From CAZLMF01 sp964560565 (lineage in GTDB: Bacteria > Bacillota > Clostridia > Oscillospirales > Ruminococcaceae): a DNA stretch of 12,979 nt. The stretch covers positions 1-12,979 of the forward strand of contig CAZLMF010000046.1 of assembly GCA_964560565.1 (NCBI GenBank). The letters are read 5' to 3'. The position numbers and the translations under genes were made by a program. Shown here in pieces: positions 7,338 to 12,979 of this stretch (position 1 is the stretch's first letter; every line of letters begins with the position of its first letter). The notes beneath the pieces are model-generated. The model was given only the letters and a program-made list of their open reading frames with translations, was not told the DNA's origin and made no database searches.

Positions 7338-8117
7338 TCAACTGCCTGGAATCAGCGGTAAAATATTATATAGGTTTTCAAACATCAAGCCGAGATATTT
7401 GTCAATCATTCCTGCCATTGGGGAGGCTAGAATGAACATCAGGAATAGTCCCAGTAAATTCTTTGCTTGAATGTTTATTGCGAATAGGTGAATGTTCGGA
7501 ACTGCTTTCATAAGTATTCCTAAGCATACTTCAAGGAGCATTTGCGCAATAATAATCGGCAACGCAAACTTAACAGCCATGGTGAGTATAACGGAGAAAT
7601 AGCTTGCGATTACATAGCCTATTTCGGGGTTTATACCCGTGACACCGATTGGAATTGCGGTATAGGAATCAGCGAAAAGCTTTATATATGAGAGATGACA
7701 GTCGGTAACAAAAAAGTAAAGCACAAAGAGGTAGGTGTATGCGGTTGCGTATAAAGGCATACTGACACCTGTTGCAGGGTCCATTACCCTTGCCATGCTA
7801 AGTCCTATTTGAGTGTCGATAACCTCGCCTGCATAGCCTATTATAGTTGTGAAAAGATTGATAACAAATCCAAATATCATGCCGATAAGGGTTTCAAGTA
7901 AAATGGAAAATGCAAAGGGAATTAGCCCTGATACCTCCACCCCTGAGTAGTCAAGAGTCGGGAACATTAGCACTGCAAGTGCAAGTCCTAGCCCTGCTTT
8001 AACCACGTTGGGAATGTTCGCCCTACCAAAAATGGGGTTGAAGGAAAATATACCGATAACTCTTGCAAGGATAAGCAGCATAATTGCGGCGTTATTAAGG
8101 AGTTCTTCCCAAAACAC
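7338..8117 (-). CDS. fliR: FliR, flagellar export gate membrane protein
   Basis: FliR, with FliP and FliQ, builds the helical export channel at the centre of the basal body. The 259-residue protein is almost entirely hydrophobic with about six membrane segments, normal for the family. The N-terminal half has LLILARVIGIFSFNPIFGR (14-32) and the central part has GYAGEVIDTQIGLSMARVMDP, a strongly conserved FliR stretch. The start is a GTG (8115-8117) with GAGGGG 5 nt upstream; translation from it gives the typical Trp/Glu-containing N-terminus. It lies 21 nt after fliQ and 21 nt before flhB. There is no FliR-FlhB fusion, which is known in some Clostridium species; here the two are separate genes with a stop between them. 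Confidence 0.96.
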   Translation of the reverse strand: MFWEELLNNAAIMLLILARVIGIFSFNPIFGRANIPNVVKAGLGLALAVLMFPTLDYSGVEVSGLIPFAFSILLETLIGMIFGFVINLFTTIIGYAGEVIDTQIGLSMARVMDPATGVSMPLYATAYTYLFVLYFFVTDCHLSYIKLFADSYTAIPIGVTGINPEIGYVIASYFSVILTMAVKFALPIIIAQMLLEVCLGILMKAVPNIHLFAINIQAKNLLGLFLMFILASPMAGMIDKYLGLMFENLYNILPLIPGS

Positions 8118-8138
8118 TATATCCCCTCACTTGCAAGC

Positions 8139-8408
8139 TTATATCATAGCGATTATATCAAATACCCTTGTGACAAAGTCAATCATGCTGTTTAGCATAT
8201 AGGAGCCGAGCACCAAAAGCGTTAGCGCTACTCCTGCTGCCTTTGGAACAAATGTTAGTGTTTGCTCATGTATCTGTGTGGCTGCTTGAAAAACAGACAC
8301 CAAAAGACCAATTATCAAGCTCACCGCAAGCAGCGGCCCTGCAAGCTTTAGAATGAGCAGCATAGCTTCTGTGAAAATCTCAAGCACCATATCCTGAGTT
8401 ACTTGCAC
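8139..8408 (-). CDS. fliQ: FliQ, flagellar export gate membrane protein
   Basis: This 89-residue protein has exact FliQ length and two membrane segments (about 15-40 and 53-75) separated by the conserved loop containing FQAATQIHEQTLTFVPK (40-56). Several FliQ copies pack around FliP/FliR in the export channel. The start is GTG (8406-8408), preceded by AGGAGGG that overlaps the stop codon TAG of fliP, so fliP and fliQ translation are probably linked. It stands 11 nt after fliP and 21 nt before fliR, the standard order. No anomalies seen. Confidence 0.96.
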   Translation of the reverse strand: MQVTQDMVLEIFTEAMLLILKLAGPLLAVSLIIGLLVSVFQAATQIHEQTLTFVPKAAGVALTLLVLGSYMLNSMIDFVTRVFDIIAMI

Positions 8409-8414
8409 TATACG

Positions 8415-8421
8415 CCCTCCT
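8415..8421 (-). promoter_or_regulatory. Shine-Dalgarno of fliQ overlapping the fliP stop
   Basis: AGGAGGG on the minus strand includes the last two bases of the fliP TAG stop and sits 6 nt before the fliQ GTG start. It supports the GTG start and suggests that ribosomes ending on fliP help initiation on fliQ. Confidence 0.7.
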
Positions 8422-9277
8422 AACTAAAGCTTCTTACAAGCGAGCCTATGAGCAACTGCCAGCCGTCCACCAGCACAAACAACATAATCTTAAAAGGGAG
8501 CGAAATCATCGCAGGGGGCAGCATCATCATGCCCATTGACATCAAGACGCTTGCCACAACTATGTCGATAACCAAGAATGGAATAAACAATAAAAATCCC
8601 ATTGTGAAAGCTTCTTTTAGCTCACTTGTTATAAATGCAGGAATTACAACTTCAAGCCCTAATTCCTCCATGTAATTGTCTGAATTGATTATTTCGGGGT
8701 CTTTGCCTGCAAGGTTTAAAAAGAAGGTCATATCCTTGTTTGAGGTTTGTGTGAGCATAAACTCTTTTAGTGGATCTGCTGCAAGCTCAACTGCCTCAAG
8801 TGCGGTAACTTCCTCTGCCTTGTAGGGGTCGTATGCCACTTCCTTGATTTGGCTGAACACAGGTGACATAATAAATAGGGTTAAAAACAATGCAAGACCC
8901 GTCAGTACCATGTTTGGCGGAGTCTGTTGGGTTGCCATTGCATTTCTAAGAAATCCAAAGACAATAATAATCCTCACGAATGAGGTCGTCATCACCAGTA
9001 TTGATGGCGCTAAGGATAGCACTGTCACAAGTAGGACTACCTCAAGGGATTGGGACATATCCACGCCGATAAGCTGCTGTAAAAGGCTGTCATCGGCAGA
9101 TACTAACGCTTCATTATCTAAGGGCGAGTTTGTCACTATGGGGGTGTTGTCTGTTACAGGCTCTGCTGAGGCAATGATTGTGAAGGCTATTGTCGCAAGG
9201 GCGCAAACTACAAGCAGAGAAATCCCAAACCTTATAAGGGGGCGGCGCAGTAATACTGCCTGCTTATGCTTTATCAT
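8420..9277 (-). CDS. fliP: FliP, flagellar export gate membrane protein
   Basis: FliP forms the core of the type III export channel, five copies with one FliR. From the ATG at 9277 the protein is 285 residues. It begins with a positively charged stretch and a hydrophobic segment (about 17-38) ending ASA-EP, consistent with a cleavable signal peptide as in many FliP proteins. Residues 45-75 form a polar periplasmic stretch, then four membrane segments follow. Both family signatures are visible: QTPPNMVLTGLALFLTLFIM at 118-137 and FIPFLVIDIVVASVLMSMGM at 231-250. An in-frame GTG at 9295 would add six residues, but the ribosome-site-like AAGGTGGGG lies between it and the ATG, so I prefer 9277. 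The gene overlaps the end of fliO by 14 nt. Confidence 0.97.
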   Translation of the reverse strand: MIKHKQAVLLRRPLIRFGISLLVVCALATIAFTIIASAEPVTDNTPIVTNSPLDNEALVSADDSLLQQLIGVDMSQSLEVVLLVTVLSLAPSILVMTTSFVRIIIVFGFLRNAMATQQTPPNMVLTGLALFLTLFIMSPVFSQIKEVAYDPYKAEEVTALEAVELAADPLKEFMLTQTSNKDMTFFLNLAGKDPEIINSDNYMEELGLEVVIPAFITSELKEAFTMGFLLFIPFLVIDIVVASVLMSMGMMMLPPAMISLPFKIMLFVLVDGWQLLIGSLVRSFS

Positions 9278-9683
9278 CCCAGTCCCCACCTTCACTTCTG
9301 CCTGAATTTATATCCTCGCCTAAATCCACATCGGAAATTGAGTTGCCCTTTGCACTGCGAGCCGACATGGCAGCTTTAAGCTGCGAGATAAAGTTGACAG
9401 AGCTTGATTTTTCAAGATCTGCTTTTAGGTCTTGCGACTGCTCATCAGTTAGCTCATATAGCTTGTCCATTCCCCTTGAGGACACTCCGATAAGCATATA
9501 TTTGCCGCATACGCTTACAAGCATAAGAACATTTTCCCTGCCAAACGCATAGCGTTCATGCACTTTAATGTGCGAAAGTCCAGAGATTATGTTTCGCTTT
9601 GTAAGCCAGCGACTTGCAAAGTAAAGTGCCATTATAACGGCAATTACTCCGATAAGAGCAAACAGCGCATTAACCCATTCCAT
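9264..9683 (-). CDS. fliO: FliO, flagellar export gate assembly protein
   Basis: FliO is a small bitopic membrane protein that helps FliP assemble. This 139-residue ORF has one membrane segment (about residues 5-25) followed by a basic SRWLTKRN stretch and a cytoplasmic part with KVHERYAFGRENVLMLVSVC and a KYMLIGVSSRGMDKL segment, the FliO/FliZ family pattern (a small beta domain that binds its own signal). The remainder (about 80-139) is polar, low in conservation and probably disordered. Position directly before fliP confirms the identity. The ATG at 9683 has TTGGAG 6 nt upstream. The 3' end overlaps fliP by 14 nt. The sequence similarity alone is weak, as usual for FliO. Confidence 0.88.
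   Translation of the reverse strand: MEWVNALFALIGVIAVIMALYFASRWLTKRNIISGLSHIKVHERYAFGRENVLMLVSVCGKYMLIGVSSRGMDKLYELTDEQSQDLKADLEKSSSVNFISQLKAAMSARSAKGNSISDVDLGEDINSGRSEGGDWDDKA
9284..9292 (-). promoter_or_regulatory. Shine-Dalgarno-like site deciding the fliP start, inside fliO
   Basis: On the minus strand AAGGTGGGG lies inside the last codons of fliO, 6 nt before the ATG at 9277. It favours the ATG over the in-frame GTG at 9295, whose upstream sequence (AGGCAG) is a poorer match. Confidence 0.55.
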
Positions 9684-9695
9684 TTTTTACTCCAA

Positions 9696-10058
9696 TTAGC
9701 CTAGTATTTTCGATACGGTTTGCATAATGCGGTCAGGCTTAAAAGGCTTTACAATAAAATCAAGGGCACCAAGCTTAATCGCTTCAACTACCATTGATTC
9801 CTGTCCCATTGCCGAGCACATTACTACCTTTGCCGCAGGATCGGCTGCTTTAATATCCTTAAGCGCCTCAATCCCTGTTTTGTTTGGCATTGTTATATCC
9901 ATGAAAACTAAATCAGGCTTTTCCGTTTCATACATTGAGCATGCGATTTCGCCATCAGCAGCTTCAAGAACAGCTGTGTAGCCATTTTCCTCGAGGGTTC
10001 TCTTAATCAGCATTCGCATAAATGCAGCGTCATCAACCAGAAGGATCTTTTTGTCCAT
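9696..10058 (-). CDS. cheY: CheY, chemotaxis response regulator
   Basis: This is a 120-residue single-domain receiver, the length of CheY. CheA phosphorylates it and CheY-P binds the flagellar switch. All receiver residues are present: the acidic pair Asp9-Asp10, the phosphorylated Asp54 in VFMDITMPN, Ser82 in CSAMGQ (the Thr/Ser switch position) and Lys104 in VKPF. There is no output domain. It sits directly after fliY, 6 nt away, the position of cheY in the B. subtilis fla/che operon, and the ribosome site AAGGGG lies inside the last codons of fliY. Its partners for removing the phosphate, FliY and CheC, are in the same operon. The kinase CheA is not in the window. Confidence 0.96.
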   Translation of the reverse strand: MDKKILLVDDAAFMRMLIKRTLEENGYTAVLEAADGEIACSMYETEKPDLVFMDITMPNKTGIEALKDIKAADPAAKVVMCSAMGQESMVVEAIKLGALDFIVKPFKPDRIMQTVSKILG

Positions 10059-10064
10059 ATGTTT

Positions 10065-11258
10065 CTACCCCTTACTTCCTAATGTATCCAAAAATTTCGA
10101 CTTTACTATATCTGTAATTCTAACTGCAAAGTTGTCATCTATTACAACGACATCGCCCCTTGCGATTAGGTTTCCATTGACTATTATGTCAACCGGCGCT
10201 CCTGCTTGACGCTCAAGCTCAATAATCGTGCCTTGTGTGAATTCAAGTATATCCTTAACCTTGCGCCTTGCAGAGCCAATCTCAACGGTAATATTTAGAG
10301 GAACTGACATCAGCAGCTGTAAATTATCCTGCTGACCGCCTGAAAGATGGGTTGCTGTATCAAAGCTTTCGAGCTGGGCAGGCTGAACATTAATTGCCTG
10401 CTGCATATACTGCTGTGGTGGCGCAGGGTAATTATATTGCGGATATTGTGCCGGATAGGGAGGTGCGTACTGGGGCTGTTGCGCTGCGTAGGGAGGATAT
10501 TGCGCCTGTGGTGCAGCTTGGCTTGGCTGAGTGGCAGGCATTGGCTGTGGCGCTGGTGCTGGTGCTGGTGTGGGCGCTGGTACAGGTACGGGTACGGGTG
10601 CAGGTGTGGGAGCTGGCGTTGGTGCGCTTGTTGCCTCACCAGTTAGCATTTTTGTTGCAAGTTCCTTAGCAAGATCAATTTCCATAACCGATATGAATTC
10701 GCTTTTGATTACTCCATCAATGGATAGGTCAAAGTTGATAGTGACGACAGATTGATCTCCATCAAGCTCAGAAGTATGACTGAAGTCAATGTTTTCAAGT
10801 AGGAATGTCGATGGTGTGGAAATGTCTATACCAATTGAAAGAAACTTTGAAAGTGCGGTTGCCGATGAGCCCATCATTTGGTTCATGACTTCGGAAACAG
10901 CGCTTATGTTTAGCTCATCGAAGACAAAGTTTTCATCAACCACCATGGGCATGCCCATAAGTTGATTGAGCATAAGCTGAACGTCGTCCTGCTTAAGCAC
11001 CATAATGTTTGAACCCGAAATCCCGTTAATGTAAACAATCTTTACCGCTATTGCAGGATCAAGTTTTTGATAGCTTACGTCCTTAACCTTTGTAACAGCA
11101 ACTCGAGGTGTAGTAATCCACACCTTAGCATTCAATAGCTCTGATATGGCAGTTGCTGCGGCACCCATACTAATATTAAGTATTTCGCCTAGTGCATCAA
11201 TTTCCATTTCAGAAAAAATGTTTGTATTCGCTTGATTGTTCATGATTTCTTCCGCCAT
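10065..11258 (-). CDS. fliY: FliY, flagellar switch protein (CheC-like phosphatase plus FliN domain)
   Basis: FliY is the Firmicutes counterpart of FliN: part of the C-ring and a CheY-P phosphatase. The 397-residue protein has a CheC-like domain (about 14-205) with both active sites intact, Glu25/Asn28 in LGEILNISMG and Glu123/Asn126 in VSEVMNQMMG. A long linker follows (about 211-305), Pro/Ala/Val-rich to about 241 and then Gln/Pro/Tyr-rich to about 286. The C-terminal SpoA/FliN domain (about 310-390) includes LLMSVPLNITVEIGSARRKV and IVNGNLIARGDVVVID. B. subtilis FliY has an N-terminal CheY-P-binding peptide before the CheC domain; I see none here, as the first helix starts almost at once. 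The ATG at 11258 has GAGGT overlapping the fliM stop, 9 nt away, which suggests coupling. Confidence 0.97.
   Translation of the reverse strand: MAEEIMNNQANTNIFSEMEIDALGEILNISMGAAATAISELLNAKVWITTPRVAVTKVKDVSYQKLDPAIAVKIVYINGISGSNIMVLKQDDVQLMLNQLMGMPMVVDENFVFDELNISAVSEVMNQMMGSSATALSKFLSIGIDISTPSTFLLENIDFSHTSELDGDQSVVTINFDLSIDGVIKSEFISVMEIDLAKELATKMLTGEATSAPTPAPTPAPVPVPVPAPTPAPAPAPQPMPATQPSQAAPQAQYPPYAAQQPQYAPPYPAQYPQYNYPAPPQQYMQQAINVQPAQLESFDTATHLSGGQQDNLQLLMSVPLNITVEIGSARRKVKDILEFTQGTIIELERQAGAPVDIIVNGNLIARGDVVVIDDNFAVRITDIVKSKFLDTLGSKG
10401..10628 (-). repeat. Low-complexity repeat stretch encoding the FliY linker
   Basis: This part of fliY encodes residues 211-286. The first part consists of repeated dipeptides of Pro with Ala, Thr or Val (about 212-241), written in DNA as near-repeats of GGTGCTGG or GGTACGGG on the plus strand. 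The second part alternates Pro, Tyr, Gln and Ala (about 251-286). The composition bias leaves all six frames fairly open, which explains several spurious open frames here. Confidence 0.85.
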
Positions 11259-11264
11259 AAATCA

Positions 11265-11269
11265 ACCTC
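11265..11269 (-). promoter_or_regulatory. Shine-Dalgarno of fliY overlapping the fliM stop
   Basis: GAGGT on the minus strand shares bases with the TGA stop of fliM and lies 6 nt before the fliY ATG. It supports that start and suggests coupled translation of the two switch proteins. Confidence 0.6.
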
Positions 11270-12263
11270 AATTCTGCAGAATGTTGTCCACTCTTACTGC
11301 TTTTTTATTATTCTTTATGCCAAGCTTGCCTTCAAACCATTGTTTATCTCCAACTTTCAACGTAACTGTAGAGTCAATATGTTTATTAAGGGGTATGACA
11401 TCATTTATCTGCAAGTTCAGTATATCAGCTAGGTCAACCTGAGTTTCGCTGAGAATTGCAGTAACCTCAATTTCGGATTCGCGTAATCCGTCTAATATAT
11501 CTCCCTTGCGCTCTTGCTCCTTAATTGGGTCAGATCGCCTTGCTGAGCGTGAATATCTGCCCGAGAAGCTGCCCATTATTTCCTCTAGATTAAGGGCAGG
11601 AATGCAAATTGAAATAACATTCTTAACATCATTTATCTCAGCCTCAAGCGCAACAATAATTACTATATCATCTGCGCCTATTGCTTGAATAACACGGGAG
11701 TTCGTTTCAATTTCTGTAAGCTGAGGGTCAAGATCTATATAGCTTAACCACGGTTCTTTTAGCAGCTTCACAAAATTTGAAAGGGTGTTTCGCATAAGAT
11801 CAATTTCAATTTCTGTAAAGTCCCTGTTTTCGTCCCTATACTCGCCTTTACCACCAAGCAAACGGTCAATCATTGTATATGTGATTGAATTTGCTATTTG
11901 CATTATACAGGTGGTATCGGATAAGTCCTCATTTGCGACATTTAAATCAATAAGGGGCATTATGCAGTAATCAGGAAGGGCATTGCTAAATTCATAATAA
12001 CGCTGTTCCTCTATCTGTACCAGTGACACACGGCAATATAGGCGCATAATCCCTGTCAAGTATGAGGACAAAAGCCTTGCGTAAACCTCGAATATACTGT
12101 TTAGCGTGCGCATCTGCTCTTTAGTGAATTTCTTCGGCGCTCTAAAGTCGTATACCTTGTAACGCAATTCTTCCTTTTTAGGAGCGTTAATTGCTGCTGA
12201 GTCACCGGAGGCAACGCTTCTTAGCAGATCGTCTATTTGACTTTGTGACAGTACGTCAGCCAT
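11268..12263 (-). CDS. fliM: FliM, flagellar motor switch protein
   Basis: FliM is the C-ring subunit that binds CheY-P and transmits the signal to FliG. This 331-residue protein has all three expected parts. The N-terminal CheY-P-binding peptide LSQSQIDDLL is at 5-14. The middle domain (about 45-235) is CheC-like in fold but lacks phosphatase residues and carries the GGKG motif at 137-140 that contacts FliG. A Ser/Arg-rich linker (about 234-252) follows, and the C-terminal SpoA domain (about 256-328) includes LNLQINDVIPL, which pairs with FliN/FliY. The ATG at 12263 has GGAGGG 4 nt upstream. The gene lies 45 nt after the MotB-like gene; fliL, often found at this place, is absent. Length and motifs are ordinary. 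Confidence 0.97.
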   Translation of the reverse strand: MADVLSQSQIDDLLRSVASGDSAAINAPKKEELRYKVYDFRAPKKFTKEQMRTLNSIFEVYARLLSSYLTGIMRLYCRVSLVQIEEQRYYEFSNALPDYCIMPLIDLNVANEDLSDTTCIMQIANSITYTMIDRLLGGKGEYRDENRDFTEIEIDLMRNTLSNFVKLLKEPWLSYIDLDPQLTEIETNSRVIQAIGADDIVIIVALEAEINDVKNVISICIPALNLEEIMGSFSGRYSRSARRSDPIKEQERKGDILDGLRESEIEVTAILSETQVDLADILNLQINDVIPLNKHIDSTVTLKVGDKQWFEGKLGIKNNKKAVRVDNILQN

Positions 12264-12308
12264 AATTCCCTCCGTTATATAAAAAGTATTGTGTGCACTT
12301 TTGCTGTT

Positions 12309-12979
12309 TTAAGGTGTGTTGGTACTCTGCGTATTGTCGGCTTCACTGTTAGTTTTATCCTTAGGATCTTTACTTCCTAAACCATCGGGGTCTATTGCAC
12401 CCTCAATGTCTATGCCATATTCAAGCCTTAGTAAATCCGCCACTACCGCAGGGTCGGACATATCCGCATCGTTTCGCAAAATAATGATTTCCACTCGGCG
12501 GTTAAGTCTTTTACCATCCTCCGTGTCATTATTGCTTACCGGTCGATGGCTGCCGTAGGCACGTATTCCAAGCTTACTGGAGGGCAAAATGCCCAACCTT
12601 TCGATATAGTCGTTGACTGCAAAGGCTCTGCCTGCTGAAAGCTCCCAATCGTTTACGGGGGATGTTTCCACAAAGGCGGTATGCCCTGCTACTATCAGCC
12701 TTGCAATTTTGCCCTCAACCGCTTCTATTCCCGGGGCAATAGCATTAAGAACATTTCTGCCATCAGGTAGAAGAATGTCACTGTTCCCCGCAAAGAAGAC
12801 ATTATCCCTAAAGCGCATATATAGGTGCGCAGCGCCACGCTCAAGCTCAATGCTATCGGTAAGGTTGTTTTCGCTTATATACTCGCTTAGATACTGATAT
12901 AGTTGGTCGAAGGTGGTCGGTATGCCTGTGTACGGTTCTTCGTCATCGTCAAGTCCTGGGATTAAGTCACTGCTATTAG
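12309..12979 (-). CDS. motB: MotB-like flagellar stator protein, C-terminal part
   Basis: The frame is open from the window edge to the stop at 12309, giving about the last 223 residues; the N-terminus, which should carry the membrane helix, lies outside. The OmpA-like peptidoglycan-binding domain is clear: FRDNVFF, SDILLPDGRNVL, WELSAGRAFAV, RAYGSHRPV and the closing LNRRVEI. MotB uses it to anchor the MotA/B stator to the wall. The motif usually reading GHTD is GHTA here (12686-12675); the Arg of LSAGR (12629-12627) is kept. The final 40 or so residues are acidic and polar, probably disordered. An internal ATG at 12818 is not the start, since conserved MotB-type sequence (FDQLYQYLSEYISENNL) lies upstream of it. 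MotB is favoured over a general OmpA protein by its place before fliM. Confidence 0.88.
   Translation of the reverse strand, partial: NSSDLIPGLDDDEEPYTGIPTTFDQLYQYLSEYISENNLTDSIELERGAAHLYMRFRDNVFFAGNSDILLPDGRNVLNAIAPGIEAVEGKIARLIVAGHTAFVETSPVNDWELSAGRAFAVNDYIERLGILPSSKLGIRAYGSHRPVSNNDTEDGKRLNRRVEIIILRNDADMSDPAVVADLLRLEYGIDIEGAIDPDGLGSKDPKDKTNSEADNTQSTNTP

Noticed and set aside
8844..9305. Plus-strand open frame of 153 codons, the longest on that strand.
   Set aside because: It is a shadow of fliP, which has complete family signatures; its protein shows no recognisable pattern.
10310..10755. Several overlapping open frames on both strands opposite or out of frame with fliY (for example 10347-10646, 10394-10669, 10531-10755 on plus, 10310-10639 on minus).
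   Set aside because: They arise from the repetitive Pro/Ala linker DNA, have biased composition (runs of Trp/Cys, His/Gln or Gly/Ala) and lack ribosome sites; fliY itself is fully conserved in its frame.
12264..12308. Sigma-A-like promoter before fliM (TATATA-like box).
   Set aside because: No acceptable -35 element at 16-18 nt; the AT-rich stretch simply precedes the ribosome site.
12309..12818. A 169-residue OmpA-like protein starting at ATG 12818.
   Set aside because: The frame stays open to the window edge and the upstream codons encode a conserved MotB-type stretch, so this ATG is internal.
1..12979. A wholly new system such as a defence island, prophage or biosynthetic cluster.
   Set aside because: Every gene is assignable to flagellar or chemotaxis families, all on one strand with tight spacing, and I see no mobile-element or foreign-composition signals.

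Overview
The window is part of one long flagellar and chemotaxis operon. All genes lie on the minus strand, so transcription runs from high to low coordinates, and the operon continues past both edges. The organism is most likely a motile Firmicute of class Clostridia. The evidence is a FliY-type switch protein (CheC-like phosphatase plus FliN domains), separate CheC and CheD, a FliA/SigD sigma factor inside the operon, strong purine-rich Shine-Dalgarno sites, some TTG and GTG starts, and AT-leaning sequence. I cannot name a genus from this.

Layout in order of transcription: the 3' part of a MotB-like stator protein (12979-12309); switch proteins fliM and fliY (12263-10065); response regulator cheY (10058-9696); the type III export gate fliO, fliP, fliQ, fliR, flhB, flhA (9683-4125); flagellar sigma factor fliA (4104-3343); two hook-basal-body rod proteins of the FlgF/FlgG family (3313-1809); CheY-P phosphatase cheC and its partner, the deamidase cheD (1751-652); and the 5' part of a FapA/DUF342 protein (620-1). 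Intergenic gaps are 6-63 nt, two junctions overlap, and no stretch over 300 nt lacks a gene. I saw no rRNA, tRNA, CRISPR array, insertion sequence or convincing terminator.

How the genes fit together: the six export-gate proteins form the membrane channel that secretes rod, hook and filament subunits, including the two rod-type proteins encoded here. FliM and FliY form the C-ring, which binds phosphorylated CheY and sets rotation. FliY and CheC each keep two phosphatase sites for CheY-P, and CheD pairs with CheC. MotB anchors the stator to the wall. FliA drives late flagellar genes and may feed back on this operon through a candidate sigma-28-like promoter in the flhB-flhA gap.

The region is mostly conventional and I do not see a wholly new system. 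The points worth a second look are gene order (no fliL, flhF, flhG, cheB, cheA or cheW where the Bacillus subtilis plan has them), a MotB lacking the conserved Asp of the GHTD peptidoglycan-binding motif, a long Pro/Ala then Gln/Tyr-rich linker in FliY, the candidate internal promoter before flhA, and a FapA gene directly after cheD.
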